From: an uncultured Alphaproteobacteria bacterium
GTDB taxonomy: Bacteria; Pseudomonadota; Alphaproteobacteria; Minwuiales; Minwuiaceae
Direction: 5' to 3'
NCBI GenBank assembly: GCA_913064755.1
Contig: CAJYBQ010000280.1
Location: 1 to 5,313, forward strand
DNA: 5,313 bases
Part shown: piece by piece, positions 1 through 5,313 of the stretch
Numbering within the stretch: the first letter of the stretch is position 1
Layout of the letters: the number at the start of each line of letters is the position of its first letter
Made by a program: the position numbers and the translations under genes
The notes under the pieces: model-generated
The model's input: the letters and a program-made list of their open reading frames with translations, nothing else
What the model was told of the DNA's origin: nothing
The model's database searches: none

Positions 1-686
1 CCCCCCGCGTTCCGCGCCGCCTGCCCGGGGACGTGCATGTGGCCGGCAAGGCTGAACACCCCGTGCAGGTCGTGTTGTATGACGATCTTGGTGATATCCG
101 TGCCTACCCGCTGCAGCAGGTCGACGGTATTGTTGGTGTCGGCGCGGGACATGCCCGCCGTCGGTTCGTCCAGCAACAGCAGCTTCGGTTCCTGGACCAG
201 GCACATCGCCATTTCCAGCCTGCGCTTGTCACCGCGTGACAGGCTGGAGGAAATGACATCGCGCTTGCCCTCCAGCCCGACGTCGACCAGTACCTTCTCG
301 GCCATGTCGCGCACTTCGCCGCGCGTGCCGACGGTATGCCACGCGTTGATGCGGAACGCGCCGTCCAGCTTGGCAAACGCCGGGATTATGACGTTCTCGA
401 GGATGCTGAGATCGGTGAAGATCTCCGGCGTCTGGAACACGCGGGCGACGCCGGTCTGGTTGATCTCGTGCGGCTTGATGCCCAGCAGCGACTTGCCGTT
501 GAAGACCACGCTGCCGGTATCCGGAATCAGGCGCCCGACGAAGCAGTTCAGCAGGGTCGACTTGCCCGCGCCATTGGGGCCGATGATGGCGTGTACCGAG
601 CCCTCTTCCACCGACAGGTTGACCGCGTGCAGCGCCTTCAGGCCGCCAAACGCCTTGTTCACATCGTTCACTTCAAGGATGGCCAT
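1..686 (-). CDS. livG: LivG-type ABC transporter ATP-binding protein (3' end cut by window edge)
   Basis: Cytoplasmic ATPase subunit of a branched-chain-amino-acid-type (HAAT) importer; it would hydrolyse ATP to drive uptake through the LivH/LivM-type permeases encoded upstream. The 228 visible codons contain Walker A GPNGAGKST (residues 36-44), a Q-loop at Q85 (VFQTPEIF), an ABC signature LSRGD (149-153), Walker B plus catalytic Glu LLLLDEPT (169-176), a D-loop region AGMSRAD (177-183) and the H-loop His205 (IQHD). The segment between Q-loop and signature has the length and style of LivG rather than LivF. The ATG at 686 lies 11 nt after the permease stop, and a Shine-Dalgarno TAAGGA overlapping that TAA stop sits 8 nt upstream. 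About 25 residues would be missing compared with the usual 250-260. The last ~25 visible residues (after His205) match the family poorly, for example AGHMHVPGQ where ADRITVLAQG is typical. This may be real divergence or poor sequence at a contig end. Confidence 0.93.
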   Translation of the reverse strand, partial: MAILEVNDVNKAFGGLKALHAVNLSVEEGSVHAIIGPNGAGKSTLLNCFVGRLIPDTGSVVFNGKSLLGIKPHEINQTGVARVFQTPEIFTDLSILENVIIPAFAKLDGAFRINAWHTVGTRGEVRDMAEKVLVDVGLEGKRDVISSSLSRGDKRRLEMAMCLVQEPKLLLLDEPTAGMSRADTNNTVDLLQRVGTDITKIVIQHDLHGVFSLAGHMHVPGQAARNAG

Positions 687-697
687 GTCCGTAATCC

Positions 698-1849
698 TTA
701 CTCGGCTGCCTGGCTGGAACTGGCTGAGCCAGCAGTCGGGGTACCACCGCTACCACGCCGTCGATACCAGGCATGGATCCTGGTCAGACCCTCCATCAAC
801 CCGCCGGGCAGGAAGATCACGATGGCCATGAACACGATACCGAGCAGCAGGCTCCACCCTTCCCCGACGAACGGGCCGATGACGAACACCAGCGTGTCGT
901 TCAGGAAATCGGGCAGGAACGAGAAGCTCTCGCTCAACATGATGTCGTTGTAGGAGGAGAAGATGTTCTCGAAGTACTTGATCAGCCCGGCCCCGAGGAT
1001 GGGACCGATCAGGGTGCCCGCACCGCCGAGGATGGTCATCAGCACCACCTCGCCCGATGCCGTCCACTGCATCCGCTCCGCCCCGGCCAGCGGGTCCGTG
1101 ACCGCCAGCAGCGACCCGGCAAGCCCGGCATACATGCCGGAGATGATGAAGGCCGTCAGCGCATAGGGCCGGGTGTTGAAGCCGGTGTAGTTCATGCGCA
1201 CCTGGTTGGTCTTGATCGCGCGCAGCATCATGCCGAACGGCGAACGCTGGATGCGCAGGGAGATGAAGAAGGCGATGATCAGCAGCACGCAGCAGAAGTA
1301 GAACCCGGGATAGCCGCTCATCTCCAGCCCGAACAGGTTGGTCGACGGCAGGCCCTCCGCCCGGTCCACGAACAGCCGGTCGAGGACGCGCGCATCGTCC
1401 TGGCGCAACTGCAACCCGGTCTCGCCATTGGTGATCGGTGTCAGCACCGAATAGGCCAGGTTGTAGGACATCTGCGCGAAGGCCAGCGTCAGGATGGAGA
1501 AGTAGATGCCGGACCTGCGCAGGCTGATGAAACCGATCACCGCCGAGAACATGCCCGCGACCAGGACCCCGAAGATCACCGCCGGGATGACGTTCATGGT
1601 CACGCCCTTGAACATCCAGACCGCCGCGTAGGAGCCGACGCCCAGGAACGCGGCATGACCGAACGACAGGTAGCCGGTCAGGCCGAACAGGATGTTGAAG
1701 CCGATGGCGAAGATGCCGTAGATCGCGAACTTCTGCAGCAGGTCGGGATAGTTGGCCCCGACCGGCCAGGCCAGCAGGGGCATGGCCAGCGCGGCGATGG
1801 TGAAGCCGATGAACAGCCGCTTGTCGTTGGTTGTCAGACCGGAAAACAT
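698..1849 (-). CDS. livM: LivM-type ABC transporter permease
   Basis: Inner-membrane permease, 383 aa, expected to pair with the LivH-type protein to form the translocation channel. Family hallmarks are GLTGYLSFGHAAFLGVGSYAA (about 56-76, shortened here to the LSFGHAAF core), RRSGIYFSILTLAFAQM (111-127), the cytoplasmic coupling-loop region LRAIKTNQ through the GFNTRPYALTAF stretch (209-234) with AGLAG after it, and GGAGTLIGPILGAGL (275-289). Hydrophobic segments recur from about residue 12 to 350. Two polar insertions stand out: about 142-180 (acidic/basic, probably periplasmic) and about 293-325. The C-terminal tail from about 361 is basic and then Ser/Ala/Gly-rich. I chose the ATG at 1849; a TTG directly in front (1852) is an alternative. 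GGAG at 1859-1862, inside the end of the upstream permease gene, is 9 nt before the ATG. Stop-to-start spacing is 3 nt, so translational coupling is likely. Confidence 0.93.
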   Translation of the reverse strand: MFSGLTTNDKRLFIGFTIAALAMPLLAWPVGANYPDLLQKFAIYGIFAIGFNILFGLTGYLSFGHAAFLGVGSYAAVWMFKGVTMNVIPAVIFGVLVAGMFSAVIGFISLRRSGIYFSILTLAFAQMSYNLAYSVLTPITNGETGLQLRQDDARVLDRLFVDRAEGLPSTNLFGLEMSGYPGFYFCCVLLIIAFFISLRIQRSPFGMMLRAIKTNQVRMNYTGFNTRPYALTAFIISGMYAGLAGSLLAVTDPLAGAERMQWTASGEVVLMTILGGAGTLIGPILGAGLIKYFENIFSSYNDIMLSESFSFLPDFLNDTLVFVIGPFVGEGWSLLLGIVFMAIVIFLPGGLMEGLTRIHAWYRRRGSGGTPTAGSASSSQAAE

Positions 1850-1852
1850 CAA

Positions 1853-2869
1853 TCAGGTCTCCATGACGCCCTTGCGACCCAGCAGGCCACGAGGACGGAT
1901 CAGCAGGATGACGACGGCGATCAGGTAGATGATGATCTGATCGATGCCGGGGAAGATCGACTTCACCTCGTTCATGGAGGCGAAGGACTGCAGGATGCCG
2001 AGCAGGAACCCGGCAAGCACCGCACCGCCGAGGGAACCCATGCCGCCGACCACCACGACCACGAAGGACAGCACCAGGAAGTCCATGCCCATGTGGTAAT
2101 CGGGTGGCAGGATCGGGGTGTACATCACCCCCGCGAGCCCCGCGATGACCGCGGCCATGCCGAAGACGATGGTGAAGCGGCGCTGGATGTTGATGCCCAG
2201 CAGGCCAACAGTCTCGCGGTCCGCCATGCCGGCACGGACAACCATGCCGTAGGTCGTGAGATTGAGGAAGGCGAAGGCGGCCGCGATGATCACGCCGGCG
2301 AACGCCAGGTAGATCAGCCGCCACCAGGGATAGACCACGGATTCGCCCAGCCCGACCCAGAGGCCGACATTGGCGCTGCCGGCGATCACTTCCGGGGCGG
2401 GGGTGGGAATCGGGTTGGCACCGAACTGTGCCTTGATCAGTTCCTGGATCACGATGGCGAGGCCGAAGGTGACCAGTATCTGTTCAGCGTGCGGGCGCTT
2501 GTAGAAATAGCGGATCAGGCCGCGTTCCATCCCGAGGCCGAGCAGCAGCATCAGCGGAATGGCGATCACGATGGACAGGGGAACGGCGTAATCGATGATC
2601 ATCGAGCCGGTGTCGCCCCACCATGCCTCCAGGTAAGGCACTTCCTTGTAGGCATCGAAGAACGTGATGCTCTCGTCCTTGACCTTCTTCGAGATGGTCA
2701 GCAGTGCCTGCACGGATACGGCACAGAACGCGCCGAGCATGAACAACGCACCATGTGCGAAATTCACCACGCCGAGCGTGCCGAAGATGATGGTCAGCCC
2801 CAGGGCGATCAGCGCATAGGCACCGCCCTTGTCGAGACCATTCAGAAGCTGGAGAAGGATGACGTCCAT
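1853..2869 (-). CDS. livH: LivH-type ABC transporter permease
   Basis: Inner-membrane permease, 338 aa, partner of the LivM-type subunit. The N-terminus (NGLDKGGAYALIALGLTIIFGTLGVVNFAHGALFML) is typical of LivH. The cytoplasmic coupling loop is at about 210-249 (VVRAGMADRETVGLLGIN, then FGMAAVIAGLAGVMY), and the conserved late motif VVVVGGMGSLGGAVLAGFLLG is at 271-291. The protein ends with the usual RPRGLLGR. It is longer than common LivH proteins (about 290-308 aa). The extra length is mainly a polar stretch at about 60-95 (KKVKDESITFFDAYKEVPYLEAWW), probably a periplasmic loop between the first membrane helices. The ATG at 2869 is preceded by AGGTGG, 4 nt away. The gene starts after a 153-bp gap containing two hairpins and is followed after 3 nt by the LivM-type gene. 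Confidence 0.94.
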   Translation of the reverse strand: MDVILLQLLNGLDKGGAYALIALGLTIIFGTLGVVNFAHGALFMLGAFCAVSVQALLTISKKVKDESITFFDAYKEVPYLEAWWGDTGSMIIDYAVPLSIVIAIPLMLLLGLGMERGLIRYFYKRPHAEQILVTFGLAIVIQELIKAQFGANPIPTPAPEVIAGSANVGLWVGLGESVVYPWWRLIYLAFAGVIIAAAFAFLNLTTYGMVVRAGMADRETVGLLGINIQRRFTIVFGMAAVIAGLAGVMYTPILPPDYHMGMDFLVLSFVVVVVGGMGSLGGAVLAGFLLGILQSFASMNEVKSIFPGIDQIIIYLIAVVILLIRPRGLLGRKGVMET

Positions 2870-2936
2870 TAAACCACCTGCCTGGAGTCAGTGCATCGCG
2901 TCGGAAGAGCCGTCACGCCGGTGCCGAAACGAAGTC

Positions 2937-2972
2937 GGTCCGGCCCCCCCGGGGAGGTGGGGCGGCCGGACC
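2937..2972 (-). terminator. GC-rich intercistronic hairpin, possible attenuator
   Basis: GGTCCGGCC (2937-2945) is perfectly complementary to GGCCGGACC (2964-2972). The stem can continue by about 4 G-C pairs past a single bulged C at 2963, with a G/C-rich loop region. It lies between the binding-protein gene and the LivH-type gene, second in transcription order. On the minus strand the stem is followed by GACTTCGTTTCGG, with only a weak T-rich stretch, so it is not a textbook intrinsic terminator. Partial termination, or a block to 3' exonucleases, is inferred from position and stability. Confidence 0.45.
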
Positions 2973-2980
2973 AGTCCGAA

Positions 2981-3012
2981 TTTCCGCGACCGTTCGTTGA
3001 CGGTCGCGGAAA
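2981..3012 (-). terminator. Perfect 13-bp inverted repeat just after the binding-protein gene
   Basis: TTTCCGCGACCGT (2981-2993) and ACGGTCGCGGAAA (3000-3012) form a mismatch-free 13-bp stem with a 6-nt loop. The hairpin begins 10 nt past the stop codon of the binding-protein gene. No long U-run follows on the minus strand (only TTCGG), so full termination is doubtful. Its place between a binding-protein gene and its permease genes fits an mRNA 3'-end stabiliser or leaky terminator that raises binding-protein output over the membrane subunits. Confidence 0.6.
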
Positions 3013-3022
3013 CTTCCGTGGT

Positions 3023-4381
3023 TCAGACCTTGTATGGGCCCAATTCGCCACCGAAGATGCTCGGGTCATAGGTGACCTGAGACGCCGGGACCTGCTTCAC
3101 GACCTCGAGAAGGTCGAACTGGCTGGTCGGATTCTCGTTACCGCGCACGACCAGCACATCCTTGAAGCACTGGTGGTCGGCACCGCGGTAGAGGGTCTTG
3201 CCATTGCCCATGCCGTCGAACTCGAAGTCTTCCAGCGCCTTGATCACCTCGGGCGGGTAGAAGGTGCCGGCGCGGGCGCAGGCATCGGCATAGAGGATGG
3301 TCTGGACGTAGCAGGTATGCGCGGCCTGCGACGGCGGGAAGCCGTATTCCTGGCCGAAGGACTTCACGAACGCCTGCGAACCGGCATCGGTCAGCGACCA
3401 GTTCCAGTTGGTCGTGCCGTAGATCCCCTTGATGTTCTCACCTGCACCCTGCGCCATCAGACGCGAGTACAGCGGAACGATGATCTGGAAGTCCTTGCCG
3501 TTGACCTGCTTGTCGCGCAGGCCGAACTGGACCGCCTGGGTCAGGGAGTTGATCATGTCCTTGCCGTAGTGGTTCAGGATCAGCACGTCGGCACCGGAGT
3601 TCAGCACCGGCGTGATGTACTGGGAGAAGTCACCGGCACCCAGCGGGGTCTTGACCGCGTTGACCGTCTGCCAGCCGAGGGCTTCGGTGGTGTTCTTGAT
3701 CGATTCTTCCTGCGTCCAGCCCCAGGTGTAGTCAGCCGTCAGATGGTAGGCGCGACGGTCGGTACCCATGGTTTCCTTCAGCACCGGACCCAGCGCTGCG
3801 CCGGACATGTAGGCGTTGAAGAAATGGCGGAAGCCGTAACGGCGCTTGTCCTTGCCCGTGGTGTCGTTGGAATGGGTCAGGCCGTTCATGAAGATGACGC
3901 CCATCTCCTGCGCCAGGCTCTGCTGGGCGATGGCCACGCCGGACGATGAACCGCCCGAATACATGATCACGCCGTCCTTTTCGATCATCCGCTTGGCGGA
4001 TGCGCGGGCGGCGTCGGACTTGGTCTGCGTGTCACCCGTGACGTATTCGACCTTCTTGCCGAGGATGCCGTCACCCTTCAGCGCCAGCGGCTGCATGGTG
4101 TTCATCATGCCACCGTCGCCTTCGCCGTTGATGTGCTTCACGGCCAGCTTGTAGGCGCGCAGTTCGTCTGCGCCCTCGTCGGCATAGGCACCGGTCTGCG
4201 GCACGTTGAAGCCGAACTTCACGCTGCTCGCGTTACCGGGATTGTTGCGGAATTCCTCGGCCCAGGCGTTGCGCACGAAGAACGACGGCGTGATCACGGC
4301 ACCGGCGCCGAGCGCGGTACCAGCCTTCAACACGCCACGGCGCGTCAGACCACGAGTCTTGCTGTCATCAAAACTTGTCAT
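3023..4381 (-). CDS. Tat-exported periplasmic substrate-binding protein of a branched-chain-amino-acid-type ABC importer
   Basis: Type I periplasmic binding protein (Peripla_BP_6/LivJ-like), 452 aa, which would capture the substrate in the periplasm and deliver it to the LivH/LivM-type permeases. The N-terminus is a twin-arginine signal: TRRGVLKAG (13-21), a hydrophobic stretch (22-33), and AWA before EE (likely cleavage after residue 41). The mature part starts with KFGFNVPQTGAYADEG (about 55-70), a family-typical first strand. It continues through DTQTKSDAARASAKRMI (117-133) and GGSSSGVAIA (143-152), the Ser-rich loop expected to contact the ligand. The hinge/second-lobe region includes TADYTWGW (215-222) and GADVLILNHYGKDM (263-276). 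The ATG at 4381 is chosen because it has a strong GGGAGG 9 nt upstream and gives a proper Tat signal; the frame stays open upstream to a TTG at 4483, which has neither. The length is above classical LivJ/LivK (about 345-365 mature). The ligand cannot be assigned: amino acids, amides, short-chain acids or aromatics are all possible for this family. Confidence 0.93.
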   Translation of the reverse strand: MTSFDDSKTRGLTRRGVLKAGTALGAGAVITPSFFVRNAWAEEFRNNPGNASSVKFGFNVPQTGAYADEGADELRAYKLAVKHINGEGDGGMMNTMQPLALKGDGILGKKVEYVTGDTQTKSDAARASAKRMIEKDGVIMYSGGSSSGVAIAQQSLAQEMGVIFMNGLTHSNDTTGKDKRRYGFRHFFNAYMSGAALGPVLKETMGTDRRAYHLTADYTWGWTQEESIKNTTEALGWQTVNAVKTPLGAGDFSQYITPVLNSGADVLILNHYGKDMINSLTQAVQFGLRDKQVNGKDFQIIVPLYSRLMAQGAGENIKGIYGTTNWNWSLTDAGSQAFVKSFGQEYGFPPSQAAHTCYVQTILYADACARAGTFYPPEVIKALEDFEFDGMGNGKTLYRGADHQCFKDVLVVRGNENPTSQFDLLEVVKQVPASQVTYDPSIFGGELGPYKV

Positions 4382-4390
4382 CGATTTTCC

Positions 4391-4396
4391 CCTCCC
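4391..4396 (-). promoter_or_regulatory. Strong ribosome binding site of the binding-protein gene
   Basis: On the minus strand GGGAGG followed by GG lies 9 nt before the ATG at 4381. It is the best Shine-Dalgarno match in the window and decides the start of the substrate-binding protein against the upstream TTG at 4483. A strong site fits the need for a large amount of binding protein. Confidence 0.75.
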
Positions 4397-4490
4397 GAAC
4401 GGGTTTATGGAAACTTGTCCTTTTGCCCCTGGCTCGAGGCCATGGGTTACAGGACAACTACGCCTGTCTGTAAATTGACGCAAACAACCA

Positions 4491-4518
4491 TTGATAATTC
4501 ACGATAATTTTGTAAATT
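4491..4518 (+). promoter_or_regulatory. Weak candidate promoter for the XRE regulator gene
   Basis: TTGATA (4491-4496) and TAAATT (4513-4518) are separated by 16 bp and could be -35/-10 elements directed to the plus-strand gene. The -10 candidate overlaps the second TGTAAATT repeat, which would suit autoregulation. Other choices in this AT-rich stretch are nearly as good (for example TTGACG at 4475-4480 as a -35), so this is only a proposal. Confidence 0.25.
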
Positions 4519-4535
4519 TCTGTTCCAGATAATTC
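4493..4535 (+). repeat. GATAATT(C) direct repeats interleaved with the TGTAAATT repeats
   Basis: GATAATTC occurs at 4493-4500 and 4528-4535, and GATAATTT at 4503-4510. The copies alternate with the TGTAAATT repeats, giving a dense block of short AT-rich direct repeats. They may be part of a second half-site or simply promoter-like AT-rich sequence (GATAAT resembles a -10 element). Confidence 0.35.
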
Positions 4536-4543
4536 GTCATTCT

Positions 4544-4556
4544 GTAAATTATTTAC
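4544..4556. promoter_or_regulatory. Perfect 13-bp palindrome, candidate operator
   Basis: GTAAATTATTTAC is a perfect inverted repeat of GTAAAT around a central T. It ends 26 bp before the regulator's start codon and includes most of the third TGTAAATT repeat. A dyad of this size suits a dimeric helix-turn-helix protein. The position, just upstream of the ribosome binding site at 4572-4576, would allow repression of the regulator's own gene. Binding by the neighbouring XRE protein is inferred, not shown. Confidence 0.45.
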
Positions 4557-4582
4557 CAATTGATCATTCCCGGGGACACATC

Positions 4583-5313
4583 ATGACCATCGCCGCCCCC
4601 ATAGGTCTGAAGGTTCGCGCAAGGCGGAAATCGCTTGGCATGACGCAGGTTGCACTGGCGCGACGGCTCGGAATTTCCGCGTCCTACCTCAACCTGATCG
4701 AGGCGGACCGGCGGGCGGTGGGTGGCAGCCTGCTGCAACGCATGGCCGAGGAACTGGAACTGGAACTGGAGGACCTGAGCGGGGACCGGGAACGCCGCCT
4801 GGTTGAGCGTCTGGCCGAACTGGCGGCAGACCCGTCCATCCTGCAGCACCGCATCGACCCCGCCACTGCCAATGCCCTGGTCAGCCGCCACCCCGACTGG
4901 GCCGGCGCGCTGCTGAGCCTGTCGCGGGGCCTGCGCGACGCGGATCAGCAGATCACCGCCCTGTCCGACCGGCTGGACCAGGACCCGGCACTGATGGAGG
5001 CGGTGCACCAGGTGCTGAACAATGCCGCCGCGGTCCGGTCCACCATGGAAATCCTCTCGTCGGTGGAAGACCTGCCGGAGGATCGGCGCGCCCGCTTCAT
5101 CGAGATCGTGCTGTCGCAGAGCAGCGCGCTCTCCGGCACGGCCGAGCGGCTGGTGACCCTGTTCAGCGCCGGCAGCACGCACAACCGGTCCCTGTCACCG
5201 GCGGAGGAAGTGGATGACTTCCTGATCCAGAACCAGAGCTATTTCCCCGCGCTGGAGGACGCGGCGCGGGACCTGCGGCGCGAGATCCGCACCTATGGAC
5301 AGACCATAGAGGG
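4583..5313 (+). CDS. XRE-family (ScfR/RamB-like) transcriptional regulator, 3' end cut by window edge
   Basis: Cytoplasmic DNA-binding regulator; 243 codons are visible with no stop before the window ends. The N-terminal HTH (about 9-65) is LKVRARRKSLGMTQVALARRLG, then ISASYLNLIEADRR as the recognition helix, then MAEELELELEDL. The YLNLIE-x-x-R pattern is typical of the RamB/ScfR/ClgR-like group of XRE proteins, which often exceed 450 aa and carry an ImmA/IrrE-like and a zinc-binding-type C-terminal domain. Those parts would be outside the window. Residues about 137-195 form a two-helix pattern (VHQVLNNAAAVRSTMEIL, then RARFIEIVLSQSSALSGTAERLVTLF) resembling the dimerisation helices of histidine kinases, but with no His in the phospho-acceptor position as I align it. 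The ATG at 4583 has GGGGA 6 nt upstream. The gene is divergent from the transporter operon, so it probably regulates itself and possibly the importer. Known relatives sense short-chain acyl-CoA status, but that ligand cannot be confirmed here. Confidence 0.88.
   Translation, partial: MTIAAPIGLKVRARRKSLGMTQVALARRLGISASYLNLIEADRRAVGGSLLQRMAEELELELEDLSGDRERRLVERLAELAADPSILQHRIDPATANALVSRHPDWAGALLSLSRGLRDADQQITALSDRLDQDPALMEAVHQVLNNAAAVRSTMEILSSVEDLPEDRRARFIEIVLSQSSALSGTAERLVTLFSAGSTHNRSLSPAEEVDDFLIQNQSYFPALEDAARDLRREIRTYGQTIE

Larger units (their letters stand above)
4469..4550 (+). repeat. Three TGTAAATT direct repeats, helically phased
   Basis: Identical 8-mers TGTAAATT occur at 4469-4476, 4511-4518 and 4543-4550, all in the same orientation. 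Start-to-start distances are 42 and 32 bp, close to 4 and 3 turns of B-DNA at 10.5 bp per turn, so all three would face the same side of the helix. They cover the region where the divergent promoters should be. Operator function for the adjacent XRE regulator is inferred. AT-richness makes chance recurrence of such words easier. Confidence 0.5.
4382..4582. promoter_or_regulatory. Divergent intergenic control region
   Basis: This 201-bp gap separates the start codons of the transporter operon (minus) and the XRE regulator (plus), so both promoters should lie here. The part from about 4468 to 4562 is strongly AT-rich against G/C-rich surroundings and holds clustered short repeats. The side nearest the binding-protein gene (about 4382-4467) is more mixed and would be its mRNA leader; I see no riboswitch or leader peptide in it. 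Exact promoters cannot be fixed by eye. Confidence 0.7.

Noticed and set aside
750..2324. A 524-codon open frame on the minus strand in another frame over the permeases
   Set aside because: It overlaps both permease genes in a shifted frame and is R/H/G-rich with no domain pattern; a GC-bias shadow.
773..2872. A 699-codon open frame on the plus strand, antisense to both permease genes
   Set aside because: Its product is extremely rich in D, E, H, Q and R, as expected when hydrophobic (T-centred) codons are read in antisense (A-centred) in GC-rich DNA. It matches no family I know, while the minus-strand proteins are clear permeases.
2891..3949. A 352-codon open frame on the plus strand opposite the binding-protein gene
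   Set aside because: Antisense shadow of a well-supported binding protein. It also runs through the intercistronic hairpins and shows no recognisable domain.
4391..4400. Small CCCGTTCGGG inverted repeat overlapping the ribosome binding site of the binding-protein gene
   Set aside because: Only a 3-4 bp stem with a tiny loop; too weak to call a translational switch.
4382..4483. N-terminal extension of the binding protein to a TTG at 4483
   Set aside because: It would bury the Tat signal about 46 residues inside the protein, lies in the AT-rich control region and has no ribosome binding site, whereas the ATG at 4381 has a strong one.
4553..5182. A 209-codon open frame on the minus strand opposite the XRE regulator
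   Set aside because: The plus-strand frame has an unmistakable helix-turn-helix and a good ribosome binding site; the minus-strand product is low-complexity Q/R/G-rich.
1..5313. A new defence, mobile or RNA-based system
   Set aside because: I found no CRISPR-like repeats, transposase, integrase, toxin-antitoxin pair, reverse transcriptase or structured RNA. An XRE gene alone is not evidence of a toxin-antitoxin system, and here its form is that of a long metabolic regulator.

Overview
The window looks like ordinary chromosomal DNA from a high-GC alphaproteobacterium. The coding DNA is G/C-rich at third codon positions. The regulator resembles the XRE short-chain-fatty-acyl (ScfR/RamB-like) family, and the ABC transporter is of the type common in Rhodospirillales and relatives. 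Placement below class level is only an impression from protein style.

The left 4.4 kb, all on the minus strand, is most of a branched-chain-amino-acid-type (HAAT/Liv) ABC importer operon. In transcription order it holds a Tat-exported periplasmic substrate-binding protein (4381 to 3023), a LivH-type permease (2869 to 1853), a LivM-type permease (1849 to 698) and a LivG-type ATPase (686 to beyond base 1). The ATPase is cut by the window edge, and a LivF-type second ATPase would be expected just beyond it. The three membrane/ATPase genes are packed with 3-nt and 11-nt gaps. The binding-protein gene is separated from them by 153 bp carrying two strong hairpins, a layout that usually lets the binding protein be made in excess over the membrane components.

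The right end, on the plus strand, is a divergent gene starting at 4583 and running off the window. It encodes an XRE-type helix-turn-helix regulator followed by a helical middle region. It probably controls itself and/or the transporter.

The 201-bp divergent intergenic region has a markedly AT-rich core (about 4468-4562). This core carries three copies of TGTAAATT spaced 42 and 32 bp apart, close to whole helical turns. The last copy is embedded in a perfect 13-bp palindrome just upstream of the regulator. This is the best candidate operator in the window.

The substrate of the importer cannot be read from the sequence. I see no RNA genes, mobile elements, CRISPR arrays or clear sign of a new system. 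The items most worth a second look are the phased operator repeats, the hairpin pair, the histidine-kinase-like helical segment in the regulator, and the abnormal end of the ATPase at the window edge.
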